NCBI GenBank assembly: GCA_964344135.1
Contig: CAYFMF010000055.1
Location: forward strand, 1 to 9,449
Direction of reading: 5' to 3'
DNA: 9,449 nucleotides
From: Thiopontia sp964344135
Lineage (GTDB): Bacteria; Pseudomonadota; Gammaproteobacteria; GCF-002020875
Shown: positions 6,393 to 9,449 of the stretch, piece after piece
Numbering within the stretch: the stretch's first letter is position 1
Layout: each line of letters starts with the position of its first letter
Program-made: the position numbers and the translations under genes
Notes under the pieces: generated by a model
Database searches by the model: none
Told to the model about the DNA's origin: nothing
Seen by the model: only the letters and a program-made list of their open reading frames with translations

Positions 6393-7358
6393 ATGCAAGC
6401 AGAGAGTCAGAGTCACCATAAGGTCAGCCATGTTGAGATCGGTTCCGAGTATCAGGGGCAGAGGGTTGATAACTTCTTGATTTCTCGTCTCAAAGGGGTC
6501 CCAAAGAGTCGAATCTACCGCATTCTCCGCAAGGGGGAGGTGCGGGTCAACAAGAGACGGGTCAAGCCGACCTATCGACTTCAGGAGGGGGACCTGCTCA
6601 GGATTCCCCCGCTGCGTCTCTCGGAACAGGCGCCAGCACCGGATCGCGGCTCAAGTGGATGGATTGAGAAGCGGGTTCTCTATGAGGATGAGCAGATTCT
6701 GCTGCTCAACAAGCCCTCCGGTATTGCGGTTCATGGCGGAAGCGGGATTCGTTACGGGGTGATTGAGACCCTGCGCGGCTGGCGCAGTGAGGCCGCCGAT
6801 TATGAGCTGGTTCACCGTCTGGATCGGGCAACCTCCGGGGTTCTGCTGGTTGCAAAGAAGAGACGGGCACTCCGTTTTCTCCATGAGGTGATCCGTGAGC
6901 ATGGGATGGAGAAGCGCTATCTGGCCCTGGTCTCCGGAAAGATGCGCAAGAGCAGGGTGGTGACCGCCCCTCTGCGCAAGAATGTTTTGCGCTCCGGGGA
7001 GCGGATGGTGCGTGTGGATCCAGAGGGAAAACCGGCAGAGAGCCGTTTCTCGCCCAGACTCTCCTGTGAATCCTCGACCCTGGTTGAGGTGGAGATCGTC
7101 ACCGGAAGGACCCATCAGATTCGGGTCCATGGGGCCCATATTGGCCATCCACTTGCCGGGGATGACCGCTACGGTCTGCAGGAGTACAACCAGAAGATGG
7201 GGGAGCTGGGGCTGGGTCGCCTCTTTCTCCATGCCCATCAACTGACCTTCCCCCATCCGCGGGATGGAACCACCATGCGGATTGAGGCACCACTACCAGA
7301 TCAACTTGCTGAAGTTGTAGAGAAAATCAGGCAGCAGGAATCATGTCGAACCTTCTGA
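6393..7358 (+). CDS. rluC: RluC, 23S rRNA pseudouridine synthase (955/2504/2580)
   Basis: Converts three uridines of 23S rRNA, around the peptidyl-transferase centre, to pseudouridine. An N-terminal S4-type RNA-binding domain covers about 20-75 (Q-R-V-D-N-F-L, then G-V-P-K-S-R-I-Y-R-I-L-R-K-G-E-V-R-V-N). The RluA-family catalytic motif H-R-L-D-R-A-T-S-G is at 141-149, with catalytic Asp144, the same number as in E. coli RluC. L-N-K-P-S-G at 105-110 and G-R-T-H-Q-I-R-V-H further on are family motifs. The S4 domain together with K-G-V-P-K-S-type sequence favours RluC over RluA or RluD. The length of 321 residues is normal. The ATG at 6393 is the only sensible start; it lacks a ribosome binding site, which fits the leaderless promoter suggested just upstream. 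The 3' end overlaps the next gene by 16 nt. Confidence 0.96.
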   Translation: MQAESQSHHKVSHVEIGSEYQGQRVDNFLISRLKGVPKSRIYRILRKGEVRVNKRRVKPTYRLQEGDLLRIPPLRLSEQAPAPDRGSSGWIEKRVLYEDEQILLLNKPSGIAVHGGSGIRYGVIETLRGWRSEAADYELVHRLDRATSGVLLVAKKRRALRFLHEVIREHGMEKRYLALVSGKMRKSRVVTAPLRKNVLRSGERMVRVDPEGKPAESRFSPRLSCESSTLVEVEIVTGRTHQIRVHGAHIGHPLAGDDRYGLQEYNQKMGELGLGRLFLHAHQLTFPHPRDGTTMRIEAPLPDQLAEVVEKIRQQESCRTF

Positions 7359-8035
7359 GAGAGCCGGTTGAGCTGGTCATCTTTGACTGGGACGGGACCC
7401 TGATGGACTCCGAGGAGGTGATTGTGCGCTGCATGGAGGGTGCAATTCGGGACCTGGGTCTGGAGCCGCGAGCTCATGGTGAGATCAGCAATATCATCGG
7501 GCTGGGGCTCAATGAGGCGGTGACAACACTCTATCCGGGAACGGATGAGGCCTTTGCGCAACAGGTGGCGGATGCCTATCGGGTCCACTTCTTTGGTGTC
7601 TCCCAGGGGCGGGAGGATCTGTTTCCTGGTGTGGAGTCACTGCTGGAGGATCTGATTGGTAATGGGATCATGGTTGCGATTGCCACCGGGAAGAGCCGTC
7701 GTGGTCTTGATCTGGTGCTGGAGGAGACGGGGTTGAGTGGCCGCTTCCATGCGACACGCTGTGCGGATGAGACCTGCTCCAAGCCCCATCCGCAGATGCT
7801 TCATGAGCTGCTCGATGAGTTGCAGGTGGGGCGGGAGTCTGCGGTGATGGTCGGGGATACGGAGTACGATCTGGTGATGGCGCAGCGTGCCGGCATCTCC
7901 TCGGTCGGCGTCTGTTATGGAGTCCACTCCGCAGAGCGGCTGCAGCAACACCAGCCCATTGCCTGTGTGGAGTCGATCGGGAGGATCAGGGAAATAGTGC
8001 CCCTTCCCGCTCGAGCATCCTTACCAGACGAATAA
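7343..8035 (+). CDS. HAD-superfamily hydrolase (Gph/PGMB-like phosphatase)
   Basis: A cytoplasmic phosphatase-type protein of HAD subfamily IA with all four catalytic motifs: I, D-W-D-G-T-L at 15-20 (nucleophile Asp15, acid Asp17); II, I-A-T-G-K at 113-117 (Thr115); III, Lys147 in S-K-P-H-P; IV, V-G-D-T-E-Y-D at 170-176 (Asp172, Asp176). A helical type 1 cap domain fits between motifs I and II (about 25-95). The best family resemblance is to phosphoglycolate phosphatase/beta-phosphoglucomutase-like proteins, but the substrate is not readable from sequence. A HAD protein in this position after rluC is also found in Pseudomonas. The start lies within rluC (16-nt overlap); the AGGA at 7336-7339 is only 3 nt from the ATG, so translation may depend on coupling. 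The last 16 codons overlap the opposite-strand yceF gene. Confidence 0.92.
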   Translation: MSNLLREPVELVIFDWDGTLMDSEEVIVRCMEGAIRDLGLEPRAHGEISNIIGLGLNEAVTTLYPGTDEAFAQQVADAYRVHFFGVSQGREDLFPGVESLLEDLIGNGIMVAIATGKSRRGLDLVLEETGLSGRFHATRCADETCSKPHPQMLHELLDELQVGRESAVMVGDTEYDLVMAQRAGISSVGVCYGVHSAERLQQHQPIACVESIGRIREIVPLPARASLPDE

Positions 8036-8573
8036 GCGGCAGCCCCATCAGTGCGCTGGGATCACTCCCCTCAAGGCGTTCAAACAGGGTAATTCCAAGC
8101 CCCTCCGACTTGAAGCTTCCCGCGCAGTTATAGGGCTCCTCTGCACGCAGGTAGCGCTCGATTCTCTCATCATCGAGCTCGCGAAAGTGGACCTGGAAGG
8201 GGATCACCTCGCTCTGGCTTGCCCCGGTCTCCGAGTTCAGGAGCGTGAGTCCGGTGAGAAACTGAACAGACCTTCCTGATGCGGAACGAAGTTGCTGGAA
8301 TGCATTCTCAAATGAGCCCGGTTTTCCAAGAACCTCACCACCATTGACGGCCACCTGGTCGGAACCGATGATCAGGTGGTGGGGGTGACGCTTTGCAACC
8401 TCGGCTGCCTTCTCGCGGGAGAGGCGCTCAACCAGCTGTTCAGGACGCTCTCCATCCAGCCGGCTCTCATCAATATCGGGTGAGGCGGTCTCAAAGGGGA
8501 GTTGCAGGCGGGAGAGGAGCTCCTTTCTGAAGGGGGAGCTGGAGCCGAGAACAAGGGGTAGGGGGAGAGCCAT
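7986..8573 (-). CDS. yceF: Maf-like nucleotide pyrophosphatase, YceF subgroup (probable 7-methyl-GTP pyrophosphatase)
   Basis: Maf proteins hydrolyse nucleoside triphosphates, often modified ones, to monophosphates; the E. coli YceF subgroup prefers 7-methyl-GTP. Visible motifs are L-G-S-S-S-P-F-R-K-E-L-L at 9-20 (phosphate-binding loop), D-I-D-E at 33-36, S-R-E-K-A at 52-56, the catalytic I-I-G-S-D-Q-V with Asp72, G-K-P, and C-A-G-S-F-K-S-E-G-L-G near 149-159. S-D-Q (not A-D-T) and C-A-G-S-F-K-S-E-G place it with YceF, not with the dTTP/UTP-specific YhdE type. The length of 195 residues is normal. It is transcribed against its neighbours, as yceF is in E. coli, diverging from yceD across 55 bp. 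The ribosome binding site is weak (AAAG close to the ATG). Its 3' end overlaps the HAD gene by 50 bp. Confidence 0.95.
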   Translation of the reverse strand: MALPLPLVLGSSSPFRKELLSRLQLPFETASPDIDESRLDGERPEQLVERLSREKAAEVAKRHPHHLIIGSDQVAVNGGEVLGKPGSFENAFQQLRSASGRSVQFLTGLTLLNSETGASQSEVIPFQVHFRELDDERIERYLRAEEPYNCAGSFKSEGLGITLFERLEGSDPSALMGLPLIRLVRMLEREGALFP

Positions 8574-8589
8574 CTTTGCAATTTATGTT

Positions 8590-8618
8590 TTGACTTGTGA
8601 GATGTGAAATCATACCAT
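8590..8618 (+). promoter_or_regulatory. Candidate yceD (yceD-rpmF) promoter
   Basis: TTGACT (8590-8595), exactly 17 bp, then TACCAT (8613-8618). Predicted transcription starts near 8625, so the leader would be only about 4 nt before the ATG at 8629. The -10 box overlaps the opposing yceF -10 (8609-8614). Confidence 0.5.
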
Positions 8619-8635
8619 TTTTAGGGTTATGTCAG
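8609..8635 (-). promoter_or_regulatory. Candidate yceF promoter
   Basis: On the minus strand CTGACA (8635-8630), a 15-bp spacer and TATGAT (8614-8609), the latter preceded by TGG as in extended -10 boxes. Each hexamer matches consensus at five of six positions. The spacer is short, which an extended -10 can offset. Transcription would start near 8602, about 28 nt before the yceF ATG. The -35 lies inside the first codons of yceD. Confidence 0.45.
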
Positions 8636-9141
8636 ACCGCTTTTCAGATACCGTTGACCCCTTTGCCCTCGCCGCCTCGGGAGCCTCGCAGCTTCACTCC
8701 TTCCCTCTCAGCAGCTTTGAGCGTGCAACGGAGCTCCTCTTGGGAGAGCAGGGTGTTGCAGAGGTTCGGACAACATTTGGTGTTGACTCCTCAGGGATAT
8801 CCCATCTCTCCGGAACCCTGTCAGCAGAGATTGAACTCCCTTGTCAGCGCTGTTTTGAGTCGATGGTGGTCTCTGTTGAGTCAGAGTTCGAGATGGGGCT
8901 GATTCGTGACGAGGCGGAGTCCGAGGAGCTGCCAGAGCAGTATGAACCACTCCTGGTCGAGGGGGGGATGCTGTCGCTGACCAGTTTCATCGAGGATGAG
9001 CTGATTCTTGCCATTCCTGTGGTGGCAACACATGAGCCCAATGAGTGCGAGGCCTCCCGCCATCTGCAGGATGAGACGGTGGTTGAGGATGAGGGGAAGA
9101 GAGAGAATCCGTTTCAGGTGCTGGAGCAGCTGAAGCGGTGA
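8629..9141 (+). CDS. yceD: YceD family protein (DUF177), 23S rRNA accumulation protein
   Basis: YceD proteins are encoded next to rpmF across many bacteria and plants and have been linked to 23S rRNA accumulation; the biochemical role is not settled. Here C-Q-R-C at 72-75 and a later His135/Cys140 pair (T-H-E-P-N-E-C) suggest a metal site or a structural Cys/His cluster, as in the E. coli protein. The family features S-F-I-E-D-E-L-I-L-A-I-P at 119-130 and the C-terminal N-P-F-Q-V-L-E-Q-L-K at 160-169 are present. It has 170 residues, normal for the family, and is acidic. The ATG at 8629 has an AGGG only 2 nt upstream, too close to work well, which agrees with the near-leaderless promoter predicted. 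rpmF follows after 111 nt and is probably co-transcribed, with an additional internal promoter. Confidence 0.93.
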   Translation: MSDRFSDTVDPFALAASGASQLHSFPLSSFERATELLLGEQGVAEVRTTFGVDSSGISHLSGTLSAEIELPCQRCFESMVVSVESEFEMGLIRDEAESEELPEQYEPLLVEGGMLSLTSFIEDELILAIPVVATHEPNECEASRHLQDETVVEDEGKRENPFQVLEQLKR

Positions 9142-9171
9142 AAAAACCGGGCAAAACGGTCCGAATTCAAT

Positions 9172-9177
9172 TATAAT
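9172..9177 (+). promoter_or_regulatory. Candidate rpmF promoter -10 box
   Basis: A perfect TATAAT lies in the yceD-rpmF spacer. The -35 region at 17 bp (GGGCAA, 9149-9154) is poor. Transcription would start near 9184, giving a leader of about 69 nt with a T-rich stretch at 9211-9226. No terminator separates it from yceD. Confidence 0.45.
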
Positions 9178-9241
9178 CTGCGCCAAGATTTTGTGGCCGC
9201 TCTCCGAGTTGCTGCTTTTTTTATTTTTGCACCCTATTTTG

Positions 9242-9247
9242 GGAGAG
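9242..9247 (+). promoter_or_regulatory. Ribosome binding site of rpmF
   Basis: GGAGAG placed 5 nt (GGAG 7 nt) before the ATG at 9253, the best Shine-Dalgarno in this half of the window. It selects 9253 over the in-frame GTG at 9193. Confidence 0.7.
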
Positions 9248-9252
9248 ATCCA

Positions 9253-9435
9253 ATGGCTGTACAGCAAAACAAGAAGACCCGTTCAAAGCGTGGTATGCGT
9301 CGTTCTCACGATGCACTGACCAGTCCATCACTCTCTGTTGATTCAGAGACTGGTGAGACTCACCTGCGTCACCATGTGACTCCAGACGGCTACTATCGTG
9401 GTCGCAAGGTTGTTCAGAGCAGTAGCGAAGATTAA
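9253..9435 (+). CDS. rpmF: 50S ribosomal protein L32
   Basis: A small basic protein of the large ribosomal subunit. The sequence is almost the E. coli protein: M-A-V-Q-Q-N-K-K-T-R-S-K-R-G-M-R-R-S-H-D-A-L at the start and H-L-R-H-H-V-T-P-D-G-Y-Y-R-G-R-K-V near the end. It has 60 residues against 57 in E. coli. There are no Cys pairs, so it is the non-zinc form of L32. The start at 9253 is fixed by homology and by GGAG at 9242-9245, 7 nt upstream; the frame itself stays open back to 9193 from a GTG that is not used. In related genomes plsX and fab genes of lipid synthesis follow; here the window ends 14 nt after the stop. Confidence 0.97.
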   Translation: MAVQQNKKTRSKRGMRRSHDALTSPSLSVDSETGETHLRHHVTPDGYYRGRKVVQSSSED

Positions 9436-9449
9436 TTCAGCTTTCAACT

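Noticed and set aside
9146..9160. ACCG...CGGT inverted repeat just after yceD as a possible terminator
   Set aside because: Only a 4-bp stem and no T run follows; a promoter-like TATAAT comes next instead.
1..9449. Search for CRISPR arrays, IS elements, phage genes, toxin-antitoxin or defence modules, tRNA and rRNA
   Set aside because: None seen. Apart from the rne hexamer tract there are no spaced direct repeats, transposase motifs or RNA-gene signatures.

Overview
The window looks like a draft-assembly scaffold from a GC-rich gammaproteobacterium. RNase E, RluC, the YceF-type Maf protein, YceD and L32 all read like gammaproteobacterial orthologues, and the core order rne / rluC / maf / yceD / rpmF is the one known from Escherichia and Pseudomonas. 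A low-molecular-weight tyrosine phosphatase close to rne also fits the Pseudomonas layout. I cannot name the genus from this sequence. A run of 100 N at 3670-3769 marks an assembly gap inside rne.

Layout. Positions 7-2539 hold a tightly overlapping modA-modB-modC operon for ABC-type molybdate uptake: periplasmic binding protein, permease and ATPase. A tyrosine phosphatase gene follows 28 nt later on the same strand. A strong bidirectional terminator at 3093-3124 separates it from the convergent rne gene, which covers 5829 down to 3161 on the minus strand. Between rne and the divergent rluC lie 563 bp without a credible gene. This stretch contains several hairpins that would form in the rne leader RNA, a 20-bp dyad, and candidate promoters for both genes. 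rluC overlaps a HAD-family phosphatase gene (7343-8035). That gene runs tail-to-tail into maf/yceF (8573 down to 7986) with a 50-bp overlap. yceF and yceD diverge from a compact 55-bp spacer with interlocking promoters. yceD and rpmF lead out of the right edge, where plsX would be expected.

How the genes fit together. One half supplies molybdate for molybdenum-cofactor enzymes. The other half is a conserved RNA and translation neighbourhood: RNase E for mRNA decay and rRNA processing, RluC for 23S pseudouridylation, YceD linked to 23S rRNA, ribosomal protein L32, and a Maf nucleotide pyrophosphatase. I found no phage, IS element, CRISPR array, tRNA or rRNA, and no convincing undescribed system. 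The most interesting signals are the gap-spanning hexanucleotide repeat in the disordered RNase E tail, the structured rne leader, and the very short or absent leaders predicted for yceD and rluC.
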